Shown here piece after piece: positions 11,588 to 23,034 of a DNA stretch of 64,000 bases; position 1 is the stretch's first letter, and each line of letters opens with the position of its first letter. A program made the position numbers and the translations under genes. A model generated the notes under the pieces. The model saw only the letters and a program-made list of their open reading frames with translations, had not been told where the DNA came from and did not search any database. The stretch covers positions 19,859,160 through 19,923,159 of the forward strand of contig OZ024927.1 in assembly GCA_964017235.1 (NCBI GenBank), read 5' to 3'. The stretch comes from Sabellastarte sp. h YS-2021. Lineage: Eukaryota; Annelida; Polychaeta; Sabellida; Sabellidae.

Positions 11588-13309
11588 CTGAATTTCAATA
11601 AAAATGATAACTTGATAAGTCTCTCTGAAACTACTTAATATTCAGTGGCATCGGTTTGTACTTAAGACCCTCTGTACATGTGTCTTAAAAACATTATATT
11701 AGATCATAAATTGGATTCATCTTTTTGATATGAATATAATCCCAAATATTTCTACACTTGATAATTAATTAGATTTAAATTTCAACTATTATTTAACATT
11801 GAAGCTGTGCCAGTCACCAAACAGTTGATAAACCTTAAAAAACTGTTGCAAGTAGACAAGTAAATATTTAACACTGTATAAAATAATGATGAAACTCAAA
11901 GGAAATCTCCACCATGTTTTGCCAAGTCAAAGTGTTTCTAATACTTCTAGTTAAGTGACAAGACAACAATATTGTCGCCACTTGAGCATGCAATTCACTT
12001 GTTAAATGAGACTAAATATTCCTGGTGAACAAAATATGTCTTACTGCTAGAGTTTCAGGTTTGCAGATATCTGAAAAACTCCCCAGATAAGGAGCCTCTG
12101 TCTTGATGGACTACGTTCTCCAAACCAATACAATATTAAATGCTGTTCTCAAGTACGAGTAATCTTTTAAGTGGCTATTCTATATTTCCAAATTTGGCCC
12201 CGACCATTGCCGATTTTGAAGTCAGGACCAGTTTGTAAGTTCCAATAGTTTGGGAAGCAGAGTTGGGAAAGTCAACCAAGGTCGGGAAGCATATTCAAAA
12301 TGTTTATATTTTTTGTAAAGTCAGTGACTTTGGGTTGGGATCTTCAGTCTGACTGAAGAATGCCATGCCACGTGAATGCACTCCAGATGGTATTTCATGT
12401 CTGTTGGCTATTAGATATTTTAACTAAGTTTATAATATATACTTATCCTTTAGAATAAAATTATTTTTAGGTTTTTTTTTAAATTTATGAAATAGTTCTC
12501 CTTTAAAGCTGTCTTCAGATTAAGTATCTATTATACTACACTCCTCTGGCTAAAAACTGTATTGACTTGAAACACCCCAATATTTTAGTTTTAATTTAAA
12601 AGTATCCATTAGTTAAATATAGAGCTAAAGTAAACAACTAAATGAATAATTTATTAGATATCAGCTTGTCAGAGTAATTTTCTCGAGGCGTTTGTTTATT
12701 AATTGTACATTCTCAGTTAATCCAATTGGTGTCACAGTCTTATGATTTCTCTTTACTTAGCTCTTTGATCTTTAATCCTTTCAATCAGAAAGAAGCCACC
12801 CATGCATCAGTGATCAAGACAGGTTATTAAGATTAAAGAAATATTTCCCTAGCTATTATAAAGGAACCCATTCAGTTTACAACTAAAATATCTTCTGTTA
12901 AAAATATTGGTCAAGCATGAATAAGTGAAAATTCTATTAAATTGGAAAACCCCATCAATTTTTAATGGATTACAGCTAAAGTAAACAACTAACTTAAAAG
13001 TTAAATATTATTTACCTCCCAAAATATGAGAAACTGACTTGTCACAATATTACACATTTTACATGTGCATCACTTATTGGTTATTAGATTGTTGTATTTT
13101 ACCATAAAATGCCCTTTTTCCCTCCTTAACTTATTCATACTCTGAAATTGTAGCTCATCCTTCTAGTATACATTATAGTGTCTAGAAGTATGCTTTGTAG
13201 TAAAGTTACAGAAAGTAATGTATGATGAGAAGTGAGACATTATATTGTTAAATTTATATGTGATGTTTCTTGCTTATTTCTAGTGTGATACTTTAAAGGT
13301 GATCCATTG
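11588..13309. other. AT-rich non-coding DNA
   Basis: No gene or repeat recognised. If the exon join proposed at 11479-11587 is right, this is intron. Confidence 0.5.
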
Positions 13310-13344
13310 CACATATTCACTGATTTTAGTTTAGTGAATATGTG
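13310..13344. repeat. Inverted repeat beside palindrome array
   Basis: CACATATTCACT is followed by an 11-nt spacer and AGTGAATATGTG: perfect 12-bp arms. The motif ACACATATTCACTG returns at 13477-13490, so the palindrome array at 13366-13472 is bracketed by it. Confidence 0.85.
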
Positions 13345-13365
13345 AAGCAACTGCTTGACAAAACC

Positions 13366-13472
13366 AGGGAATACGCGTATGCCCTGAAAATTTTAGGGAA
13401 TACGTGTATTCCCTGACCACTTTAGGGAATACGCGTATTCCCTGAAATTTTCAGTGGATACGCGTATTCCCT
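13366..13472. repeat. Four 18-20 bp palindromes at exact 29-bp period
   Basis: The core GGGAATACGCGTATTCCC, or a close variant, occurs four times. The TACGCGTA centres start at 13372, 13401 (TACGTGTA), 13430 and 13459, exactly 29 bp apart. Each copy is a near-perfect dyad with a central ACGCGT in three of the four. Spacers are AT-rich and differ. Tandem dyads with fixed spacing suggest either a binding array for a dimeric factor or the core of an unrecognised small element. Confidence 0.85.
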
Positions 13473-13940
13473 GATTACACATATTCACTGTAACATATAT
13501 ATGTTACAGACAGTCGTATAATTAAAATCATATAGGTTTGGGAGTTTTTGACACTGCCTAGATCCAAAAGATGAAATTTAGTGGGTACAAACTTTCCATT
13601 CCCTGACTGTCAGTTTTATTCCCCCAAAATGGGGAGAGTCGGCAATATGAGCCTATGTCATATTTTGTGATCCATCAAGTCAGATTAAAGTTGAACAGGT
13701 CGAGGTTAAAAATTTTAAAATGGTCCAAAAATAAAGAGATTCATTTTTGCTGGATCTGTATGGGAACAAAATCGATACCTACCAATCAAACAAAAGATCC
13801 TTCAAAATCAGGGTAAAAGCTAGAAATTTTGATCAGGTACTCAGAAATTTTGCAGAAAGCTGTAATATTATACAATATTTGTTAGAGGATAGGGTATTGT
13901 ATGTCCCGTTATTCTACTAAAAAATAGACCAAGGCCTGCT

Positions 13941-15944
13941 GCTTACTGGCGACCCGCATGTTGTGGTTGTGCCACCCAAATACTTTTTTCATGCTATAAA
14001 TGTGCAGCAATTAATATATGTTTTATACAACAATAAATGTAAAATAAAAAAGAACACATTTTGCCTGTAATTTTGTGTTTTTCCATTTTTGGCAAAAATT
14101 CGAAAATTTAAAATGGCCGCCATTTTTGGGAAGGGGAATTTTTTTTGAAAATTGGCAAGACTACATTCCTTAGATACCCTGTGGGTTGAAAATTTTGACG
14201 AAATCGCTCTATCTTGCATGGTTAAGGAGATAGAAGCAATTTTGTGTTTTGCCATTTTTGGCAAAAATTCAAAATGGCCGCCATGTTTGGGGCAGGGAAA
14301 ATTTTTTGAAAATTGCCAAGAGTACATTCCTTAGATACCTTCTGGGTCGAAAATTTCGACGAAATCGCTCTATCTGGCACAGTTAAGGAGATAGAAGGAA
14401 TTTTGTGTTTTTCCATTTTTGGCCAAAATTCGAAAATTCAAAATGGCCGCCATTTTTGGGAAGGGGAAAATTTTTTGAAAATTGGCAAGAGTACATTTCT
14501 TAGATACTCTGTGGGTCGAAATCGCTCTATCTTGCACGGTTAAGGAGATAGAAGCAATTTTGTGTTTTGCCATTTTTGGTAAAAATTCAAAATGGCCGCC
14601 ATGTTTGGGGCAGGGAAAATTTTTTGAAAATTGCCAAGAGTACATTCCTTAGATACCTTCTGGGTCGAAAATTTCGACGAAATCACTCTATCTGGCACAG
14701 TTAAGGAGATAGAAGGAATTTTGTGTTTTTCCATTTTTGGCCAAAATTCGAAAATTCAAAATGGCCGCCATTTTTGAGGAGGGAAAAATTTTTTCAAAAT
14801 TGGCAAGAGTACACTTCTTATAAACCCTGTGGGTCGAAAATTTCGACGAAATCGCTCTATCTCGCACGGTTATGGAGATAGAAGCAATTTTGTGTTTTGC
14901 CATTTTTGGCAAAAATTCAAAATGGCCGCCACTTTTGGGGAGGGGAAAAGTTTTTTTAAATTGGCAAGAATACATTCCTAAGATACCCTACGGGTCGAAA
15001 ATTTCGACGAAATCGTTCGATCTCGCACGGTTAAGGAGATACAAGCAACTTTGTGTTTTTCCATTTTTGGCAAAAAATCGAAAATTCAAAATGGCCGCCA
15101 TTTTTGGAGAGGGGAAAATTTTTTTTTTGAAAATTGCCAAGAGTACAGTCCTTAGATACCCTGTGGGTCGAAAATTTCGACGAAATCGCTCTATCTCGCA
15201 CGGTTAAGGAGATAGAAGCAATTTTGCGCTTTTCCATTTTTGGCAAAAATTCGAAAATTCAAAATGGCCGCCATTTTTGGGGAGGGGAAAACCTTTTGAA
15301 AATTGCCAAGAGTACATTCCTGTGATACCTTGTGGGTCGAAAATATTCGACGAAATCGCTCTATCTCACACGGTTAAGGAGTTTTTGGGCAAAAAATCGA
15401 AAATTCAGAATGGCCGCCATTTTTGGGGAGGGGAAAATTTTTTGAAAGTTCCAAAGAGTACGCTCCTTAGAAACCTGGGGGTCGAAAATTTAGACGAAAT
15501 CACTCTATCTCGCACCGTTTCTGAGATAAACACGTTTTTGTTTTTTCAGCGTTAAGAAAAATTGAGACATTTAGTAAATTATTAATAAGTCGGCCATTTT
15601 GTATTGGATCACTTCAAAAAGCTATTGATTTCCAGACATGTATATAACGAACCTACTTGCAAAATTTCATGTGAATAGGTGAAGCGCTTTTTAAGTTATC
15701 ATCCAGACAAGCACACCCTTTTGAAAAACATGTTTTTGGTCATGTGACCTTCTCTGATTGGTTGAAAAACATGCAATGAGGAAAAATGATAGTCCTCTAC
15801 CCAAGGAAGCTCCATACCAAATTTCAAAGAAATCGGTGCAGTAGTATCTGAGGAGAAGAGGCTGGAAAAAATTGTTGACGACAACAACAACAACGAAGAC
15901 GACGCCAGGCCATGCCATTAGCTTAAGGCCGTTGGCCAGTAAGC
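13941..15944. mobile_element. Element with nine ~160-bp tandem units and short inverted ends (pearl/HINE-like)
   Basis: GCTTACTGGC (13941) is inverted as GCCAGTAAGC (15935-15944), next to a terminal hairpin (TTAGCTT...AAGCTAA). From about 14060 to 15545 lie nine units of about 145-175 bp. Each carries AAAATGGCCGCCAT, a GAAAATTTCGACGAAATCGC block and AGAGTACATTCCTTAGATACC. Conceptual open frames across the array only reflect the repetition. After the array comes a unique segment with ACAACAACAACGAAGACGACG. It has the same layout as 8121-9691 but unrelated sequence, and no protein. Confidence 0.75.
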
Positions 15945-15950
15945 TAAAAA

Positions 15951-16749
15951 CGGTGCACAAGGGTGTACTGACTTATACATAAGCTATGCCCCTTTAAATA
16001 AAAATCACTGAATCTGTTGATATTGTATAATCACATAAGGCCAAAGAATCTTTTTTTTTTTCACAAGATTTGAAACACTGAACTTGTCATCATGCTTTAC
16101 TTCAGACCAATCACAACAAATTCTTATCTTTTCTGATCATACATTTTATGGCTGGGTAGTTCACAACAGAGATACTGAACAATTGAGAAGTCTTTACTGC
16201 TCCCTGTCATAATTCAGCACATACCTTAAATCGGCAATAAAATGAAGTAAACAATTATTACACCTTTGATCAATCAGGATTTCTGATAACAGCAGTATGA
16301 TTGACTAGGATTTTCGATTTGGTACGCCTTCATATTTCAGAAGGTTATTGTTGTATGCCATATTTGTTAGGGAATGGGATATTGCATAGCTCATTATGAT
16401 TCTACTAACAAAATGGTACGCCTGGTTTTATATGGCTGTCCATATTTTGTTGAACACATCCCACCCTAGACTTGCTCCAAGTCTTTGTATTTGTATCCAT
16501 CAGTAACATGAATAGTTAAATTTAAATTGGAAACTTACAGGAGTTCATTGTACCACAAGCATTCTGGAGTTAGGGGGGTAGTCTGTGAAAAAAACAGGGC
16601 TGGCTGTTTCTTCAAAAGTCATACAGTACTCATATATTTCACAAAGACAAAAGGACATGGTGAAAGTCTAATCCCACCCCAATTATGAATCCCAACTTAT
16701 CAAACCTTATAGACATTGCTATTCTACAAAAGCCCGAAATGAGTCCGGA
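15951..16749. other. Non-coding flank of Harbinger pair
   Basis: 16362-16410 (ATATTTGTTAGGGAATGGGA...) resembles 13876-13920, so part of it may belong to a larger repeat that also includes the element at 13.9-15.9 kb. No gene seen. Confidence 0.45.
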
Positions 16750-17160
16750 TTATGCCAATGTTCCACCAAAGGACTAAGGCCTGATCCTGTCAGCGACCTT
16801 TAATCGTGGACAGTCGGTGAAGAAAATGGTAAAATGGGCGGGAATACTGGATTGGTATCAAAGCCTGGGATTAAGTACAGATCGGCCTCAGGAAGCCTGA
16901 GGAGGCCCCAGGCGGCCCCAGACAGTCCCCGACTGGTCTGGGACTAAGAACCGATTAAGCCAGTTTTCTGGTCGGTTTCAACCACGATCCTGTCGTACAC
17001 ATACCGACTGGGTCCCAGGACGCCTCAGGTCTCCCGGGACTAAGCCCCGACTAACCCCCGATTAAGTCCCGGCGTCCTCAGGCATCCACAGGCCTCCTCA
17101 GTCTTCCCCAGACCATGATCGCCGATTCTTGTTTTGCAAAAAAGCTGGATTTTCTGGGTA

Positions 17161-17170
17161 TATATATAAA
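17161..17170 (+). promoter_or_regulatory. TATA element of transposase gene, copy A
   Basis: TATATATAAA about 45 bp before the ATG at 17214. The same arrangement with a longer TATA run occurs in copy B at 22130-22143. Confidence 0.55.
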
Positions 17171-17213
17171 TTCCGCGATCTAATTATCATTACTTTTATA
17201 GGAACACAGCAGG

Positions 17214-18552
17214 ATGCCACCTTTTAATGGAAGACAGCTTCAGCAACAACTTAGGGCTTTTTTAGTTTTGATTCAGTTACAAATAATGATGCATTTCCTA
17301 TTTCTACGTCGACCACAGCAACCACCACAAACAGCACCTCCACCACCACCAGCCATACAGAGACCTAGAAGAAGGCACAACATGTGGGTCAGGCCATGGC
17401 TACTGCAGAGAGAGGAGCGGGGGACCTACCACAACATTATGGCTGAACTGTATGCCACAGACATTCCAGGATTCACCAACTACATGAGGATGACCCCAGA
17501 ATTCTTTGAAATGATAAAGACCAGACTGGAACCACATCTAGCCAGGCCAGGCCACCAACTACAGAGCTCCAATCAGTGTTGGGGAGAAGTTAGCCCTCAC
17601 CATCAGATATCTGGCCACTGGAGAGTCATACACATCATTATCCTGTCAGTTCAGGGTTGGAAGATCCACCATTTCCAAGTTTCTACCAGAGGTCTGCAGG
17701 GCCATCCAGGATGAGTTCACCAGAGAGTACCTCAGATGTCCTACTACTCCAGATGAGTGGAAAGAACTGGAAAGATAATTCAGGATCAGGTGGAATGTTC
17801 CACATGCCCTGGGTGCCCTTGATGGCAAGCATGTGGCCCTGAAGAAACCCAAGAACTCTGGAGCCCTGTACCACAACTACTAGGGGTTCTTTTCCATAGT
17901 AATGTTGGCCTTGGTAGATGGGCAGTAGAAATTCAGATGGGTGGATGCTGGTACAGCTGGATCTTGCTCAGATGCCCAGATATTTAATGCCTGTTAGCTG
18001 AAGAGGAGGATTGAGGATGGCAGGATAGGCTTCCCTGACCCAGCTCCTATAACACAGGGTGGTAGAGATGTCCCCTACTTCATTTTGGCAGATGATGCCT
18101 TTGCCCTGAAGACCTGGCTGATGAAACCCTATGGTAGAAGGATGTTAACCAGAGAGGAAAGGATTGCCAACTACAGAATATCAAGGGCCAGGAGAGTTGT
18201 TGAGAATGCGTTTGGCATCCTGGTCTCAAGATCCAGAGTGATGTTGACTACAATCGAATTACCTCCAGAAACAGTCAGGGATGTGGTCATGACCTGTGTG
18301 GTTCTGCACAACATACTGAGAAGCCAGTATCAAGGTCAACATGGTGGTCAAGATCCTGGAGATGATGAAGATGATGATGTGCCTGGTGATTGTCAACTGA
18401 TTGGTGGTGCTGCTGGTTGTGGTCCAGACAGAAACCCTGCTAGAGAAGTCAAAAGACAGAAGGATTACCTCAAGGACTACTTCAATAATGAGGGAGCAGT
18501 GGCCTGGCAAGATATAACTCCTGCTGCAGTAACCAGTCCTTTTCAGGACTAA
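17214..18552 (+). pseudogene. Harbinger (HARBI1-like) DDE transposase, copy A, broken
   Basis: The N-terminus is Q/P-rich (MPPFNGRQLQQQ, then PPPPPAIQRPRRRHNMWVRP). It is followed by the HARBI1-type region and nuclease domain. One extra C near 17549 shifts the frame relative to copy B; beyond it the transposase continues in one frame with stops at 17776, 17881, 17926 and 17995. All three catalytic acids can still be read: D in GALDGKHV (17821), D in RWVDAG (17944) and E in VVENAFGIL (18202). The final 155 codons are open (ADDAFALKTWLMKPYG..., ending in an acidic tail and AVAWQD). The encoded enzyme would cut and join transposon ends. It is clearly dead as written, though more complete than copy B. 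Confidence 0.9.
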
Positions 18553-18636
18553 TAACCAGTCCTTTTCAGGACTACCAAATATTCCAAAAACAATTAATCA
18601 GCTATGCTTGTTCCAAATAACCCAAACATTACCAAA

Positions 18637-18935
18637 CATAAGTCACGCCACCAACAAACAGACAAACCCAATGCCCGACAGAAGTCACACAACCAACAAA
18701 CAGACAAACCCCATGCCTAACATAATTCACCCACCCAACAAACAGACAAACCCAATACCGGACAGAAGTCACGCAACCAACAAACAGACAAACCCCATGG
18801 CCAACATAATTCACCCACCCAACAAACAGACAAACCCAATGCCCGACAGAAGTCACGCAACCAACAAACAGACAAACCCCATGGCCAACATAATTCACCC
18901 ACCCAACAAACAGACAGAAATAAATGCCAGTCACC
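18637..18935. repeat. Minisatellite, ~60-bp unit (two ~30-bp halves), copy A
   Basis: CCAACAAACAGACAAACCC recurs about nine times, alternating with ATGCCCGACAGAAGTCACGC and AACATAATTCACCCACCC. It lies just after the transposase stop. The block at 19190-19375 is its rough reverse complement. Confidence 0.9.
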
Positions 18936-19189
18936 CAACTAACCAACAGACAAACCCAGTGCTAAACATAATTATCAAAAGAAACACACAAAGCCAAACA
19001 TAACTTCCTGAATGGAATAAATATGGCATATATTTTGAAAGCTACATCCTAATTTTACTTACATTTGTTTTTTTTTGGGAAACATATTTGAAACAGAAAT
19101 GTTTTCCTGGAAATCTTAAAATTAAAATCTTTTACTCCACTTTCACAAACTGGTTTACTCTACAATGATGGGGGTTATGTTTGCAAAAT

Positions 19190-19375
19190 AGTTTGTCAGT
19201 TATTTGGTTTGGGTTCTGTTTGCTATTGGGTTTGTCTGTTTCTTGGTTGGTGGTTATGTTTGGTATTTGGTTTGTGTGTTTGTGGGTTGGTGGTTAGGTT
19301 TGGTATTTGGTTTGTGTGTTGTTTAGTTGGGGGTTAGGTTTGGTATTGGGTTTGTGTGTTTGTGGGTTGGTAAGT
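19190..19375. repeat. G/T-rich repeats complementary to the 18.6-18.9 kb minisatellite
   Basis: Units such as GGTTGGTGGTTATGTTTGG and ATTGGGTTTGTCTGTTT are the reverse complement of the minisatellite phrases on the other side, separated by about 255 bp. Each block lies beyond the stop codon of one of the two convergent transposon genes. Confidence 0.8.
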
Positions 19376-19732
19376 ATGTGATAATGCATTTTAACTCTAG
19401 GGATGATGTAAGTGTTGGACTTTTTTATTAAAGATTTTAACCAATCCCATGGATTTTAAGCTAAAAATGGGCTGATTATTGGCCATATTGGGAGCTTATT
19501 TTAATATTTTTTTCTATGTGGCCTTTTTTGGTTATGTGTGGTACCATGGGTTATTTCTTTCATGTTTGGGGTGGTGTAGGTGTTGGACTTTTTTTTGTGA
19601 TAAGTATTTGTACTGAACTGTTATGTTTTGGGAGGGGAATTGGAATAACTTGCAGCTAAATAATTGTTTTTGGAATATTTGGGTGGCCCTGAAAAGGGCC
19701 TGGCAGGTCAAAGACCCACCCTGACTGGATGG

Positions 19733-20947
19733 CTACTGAGGAGGCTGCTGCTGTTGAGGCGGTGCTGTAGTGGTGATAGTGAAGAGTTGCGGCTGCTGCT
19801 GCTGAGGCTGCTCAATGATCTGTGTAGATGTCAGATCTGGTAGCTGGCTTAGTATTCCACTTAAGTTGTGTCTACTGCCCTCGTCCTGTACAGTTAGAAC
19901 TGATGGAGGGTTACCAAAGCCAAGGGGGCTTGGTGTGTAGTAGACATAACTGCTGCTAGCTGCTGCTTGGGTGGAAGTAGACGTCTGTTGAGTGGTTGTT
20001 GGCAGTATCCCGACCCTCTGGGACTCTGTGGTAATAGTGGCTGATCTTCTGGCTAGTGGTTGATGTCTACGGTTGCTCTTAATGCTTTAAATATCTCTAA
20101 AAATTCTGCCCTTGAGGTCCTCAAATTTCTCTTGGGTCATCTTTTTAGCCTCTGATGCCACGTAGTCAAAGAAGGGCTGCCTGTCTGACTTCTGCTGCAG
20201 GAAACCTGAAATCAATGTCCTCATCTGGTCAAAGTTCTCGAGTATCTTGGAGTCTGTTGAAACTGGTGTAGATGTGAACATAGGTTGACTCCTACTCTCC
20301 CTGAGGACACGGGACTCGAGGTGTTCTGTATCAGTAGTAGACCCACGAGATTCGTCCTGCTTGCTGGTATTTGGACTGGCCTCGAACCCTGAACTTCTGT
20401 TGGCCCCCTTTCGTCTGATATGGGTCTTAAGGAAACCCATCTGCTGGTAGACCCAGGACTGCCTCTTGGTCATCTCCCTTGGGGCTTGGCCAGATTGTAG
20501 TTTTGACTGCTTGCCATAACGCGTTCGCTGGGATTCGAACCATCTTCTGACATCAAAGGGCTGGAGCTTCAGTTCTGCAGAGATTTCTGCCCAGAGAGCC
20601 TCCTTTTTCAGTCTGTCGTGGAAACGTGCATGCTCCTTACCATAGAGCTCTGGATGCTCCTTCACAAACTCCACAATTGCAGTTTCTTAGCTGTCAGTGA
20701 AAGTTGAACAGACCCTGGCTCTCTTGGCTGCCGAGTGACTTTCTAAATCCTCCTCACACCTCTCTTCTTCTTCGCAAGCTTCCTCAGTAAGTTCCAATCG
20801 CTCCTCAGTCTCTTGTGTACCCTCCTCTGTACCCTCCTCTGTCCTTTCCTTAATCCTTTCATCCACCTCTCCACTTTCCTTCTCCCTCTCCTCTTGCCTC
20901 TCATCCATCTTCTTCTTTCCTCTCTTCCCTCCTTTCTCTTTCCTCAT
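19733..20947 (-). pseudogene. Harbinger MADF/Myb-like DNA-binding protein, copy A, two stops
   Basis: Exactly the same length as the intact gene of copy B (1215 bp) and in frame throughout. It has two nonsense changes: TAA at 20687-20689 where copy B has GAG, and TAA at 20087-20089 where copy B has GAA. Order: acidic/lysine-rich N-terminus; MADF-like segment (IVEFVKEHPELYGKEHARFH to WFESQRTRYGK); linker; QPFFDYVASEAKK segment; Q-rich C-terminus. In Harbinger transposons this second protein binds element DNA and helps nuclear import of the transposase. Confidence 0.88.
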
Positions 20948-21123
20948 AACTCCAGTCAATAGCAATAAAAAAAGTAAAAAAGTAAAATGTGTCTCCTAAC
21001 TGTAAAATTTGCCTTAAGCTCGAGTATTACATGATATTTAAAAAACTAAAAACCCCTACAAAACAGTGACACACGTCTCTCAGTAGCCAAACAGTCAGTA
21101 ACAATGAGAATGTGTGCGCGGTC

Positions 21124-21132
21124 GCTTATATA
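21124..21132 (-). promoter_or_regulatory. TATA element of MADF gene, copy A
   Basis: CTATATAAG on the minus strand, about 180 bp before the ATG at 20947, in a segment nearly identical to copy B (25507-25515). TCATTGTTACTGAC downstream could be the start region. Confidence 0.5.
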
Positions 21133-22129
21133 GTCCCAGACCCCCTCATTGCCTCGTTTCAATTTCCGACGCGCGGAAAACAGTCGGCTCTCAATCGGTT
21201 CTTAGTCCCAGGCCTCCTGGGGTGTCCTCAGACCGCCGCGGACAAAATTTGTGTTGTCCCAGGCGGCCTGAGGACGCCGGCTTGGATCGGTTAGGGTCGG
21301 CTTCTCTTAGTCGGGGCTTAGTCCCAGACCCAGATTTCTTAGTCCCAGGACATCTGAGACGGTCTGAGGCTTCCCGGCACTAATGAAACCGATTCCCTTT
21401 CACACGCATGAAACTTCAAAGATCTGTTATGAGTCGGGGACTGCCAAATAGGCTTCCTGGGACTAAGCTATGGAGGCCTGGGACTAAGGGTCGCAGGATG
21501 CCTGGGACAACATAGGACTGTGTAAATTTGGGTCTGAGGAGGCCTGAGGAAGCCTGGGACTGGACATTTTGTTGTCGGCGGGAAATAGGAATCGGTTTGA
21601 GTCGTGAGAAATATCAAACATGTTTGATTTCTCTCACGGCCACAGCCGACAACTACCGACCCTTACAGGACGTCTGGGACTAAGCAAATATTTGAAACCG
21701 ACTCCCAAAAACCCTTAATCGGGAAGCTTAAGCCCCTGTTCCACCAAAAGATTAAGCCCCGATCCTGTCGGCGACCCTTAATTGTGGACAGTCGGTGGAA
21801 AAATAACAAAAATGGGCGGGAATACTGGGTCGGTACTGAAGTCTGGGATTAAGAACAGATCGTCCCCAGGAGGCCTCAGGACGCCCCAGGCGGCCGCAGA
21901 CAGTCCCCGACTGGTCTGGGACTAAGAACCGACTAAGCCAGTTTTCTGGTCGGTTTCAACCACGATCCTGTCGCACACAAACCGACTGGGTCCCAGGACG
22001 CCTCAGGCCTCCTGGGACTAAGCCCCGACTAACCCACGATTAAGTACCAGCGTCCTCAGGCCTCCTCAGTCTTCCCCAGACCAGGATTCCCGATTATTGT
22101 TTTGCAAATTTGCTGGATTTTCTGGGTAT

Positions 22130-22143
22130 ATATATATATAAAA
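22130..22143 (+). promoter_or_regulatory. TATA element of transposase gene, copy B
   Basis: A run of TATATATATATAAA about 45 bp before the ATG at 22186. Confidence 0.5.
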
Positions 22144-22185
22144 TTTGCGATCTAATCACCATTGCTTTTCTAGGAACACAGCAGG

Positions 22186-22926
22186 ATGCCACCTTTAAAT
22201 GGAAGACAGATTCAACAACAACTTAGGGCTTTTTTGGTTTTTATTCAGTTACAAATAATCATGTATTTCCATTTTTTACGTCAAGCACAGCAACCACCAC
22301 CAGCACCCCCAGCACCACCAGCACCCATACAGAGACCTAGAAGAAGGCACAACATGTGGGTCAGGCCATGGCTACTGCAGAGAGAGGAGAGGGGGGCCTA
22401 CCACAACATTATGGCTGAACTGTATGCCACAGACATTCCAGGATTCACCAACTACATGAGGATGACCCCAGAATTCTTTTAAATGATGAAGACCAGACTG
22501 GAACCACGTCTAGCCAGGCAGGCCACCAACTACAGAGCTCCTATCAGTGTTGGGGAGAAGTTAGCCCTCACCATCAGATATCTGGCCACTGGAGAGTCAT
22601 ACACATCATTATCCTGTCAGTTCAGGGTTGGAAGATCCACCATTTCCAAGTTTCTACCAGAGGTCTGCAGGGCCATCCAGGATGAGTTCACCAGAGAGTA
22701 CCTCAAATGTCCTACTACTCCAGATGAGTGGAAAGAACTGGAAAGATAATTCAGGATCAGGTGGAATGTTCCACATGCCCTGGGAGCCCTTGATGGAAAG
22801 CATGTGGCCCTGAAGAAACCCAAGAACTCTGGAGCTCTCTACCACAAGAGCCAAAAGACAGAGGGATTACCTGAAGGACTACTTCAATAATGAGGGAGCA
22901 GTGGCCTGGCAAGATGGCAGAATATA
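22186..22926 (+). pseudogene. Harbinger transposase, copy B, internally deleted
   Basis: Reads like copy A from MPPLNGRQIQQQ to MTPEFF, where TAA at 22480 replaces GAA. It then stays in frame (MMKTRLEPRLARQ... to EWKELER) up to a TAA at 22747 that copy A shares, so that stop predates the split of the copies. After [12 protein letters not shown] the sequence jumps from the equivalent of 17876 to about 18447 of copy A. Two of the three catalytic acids and the VENAFG region are therefore lost. It lacks the extra base that shifts copy A. Not functional. Confidence 0.88.
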
Positions 22927-23034
22927 AGTCCTGTTGCAGTAAACAGGACTAACTATAACAGTCCTTTTCAGGACTAACAAACAGTCCTTTTCAGGACTAC
23001 CAAATATTCCAAAAACAATTAATCAGCTATGCTT

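Larger units (their letters stand above)
16753..21736 (+). mobile_element. Harbinger-type DNA transposon, copy A
   Basis: The left end TGCCAATGTTCCACCAAAGG follows TTA (16750-16752). The two-gene layout is typical of PIF/Harbinger: a DDE transposase (plus strand, 17214-18552) and a MADF/Myb-like protein (minus strand, 19733-20947), convergent, each with a TATA element near the end of the transposon. About 400-700 bp inside each end consist of reiterated GGGACTAAG/CTTAGTCCC and CCTCAGG words. The right terminal repeat is incomplete: it stops in TTAAGCCCC where copy B begins. Both genes carry stop codons, so this copy cannot move by itself. Confidence 0.9.

Noticed and set aside
13989..15555. 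Series of similar open frames on both strands (MAAILNF..., KMAKHKIAS...)
   Set aside because: They are translations of the ~160-bp tandem repeat, and both strands are open alike. No protein is implied.
18608..19003. 131-codon frame of NKQTNPMP repeats
   Set aside because: Pure translation of the minisatellite after the transposase stop. The minus strand is equally open.
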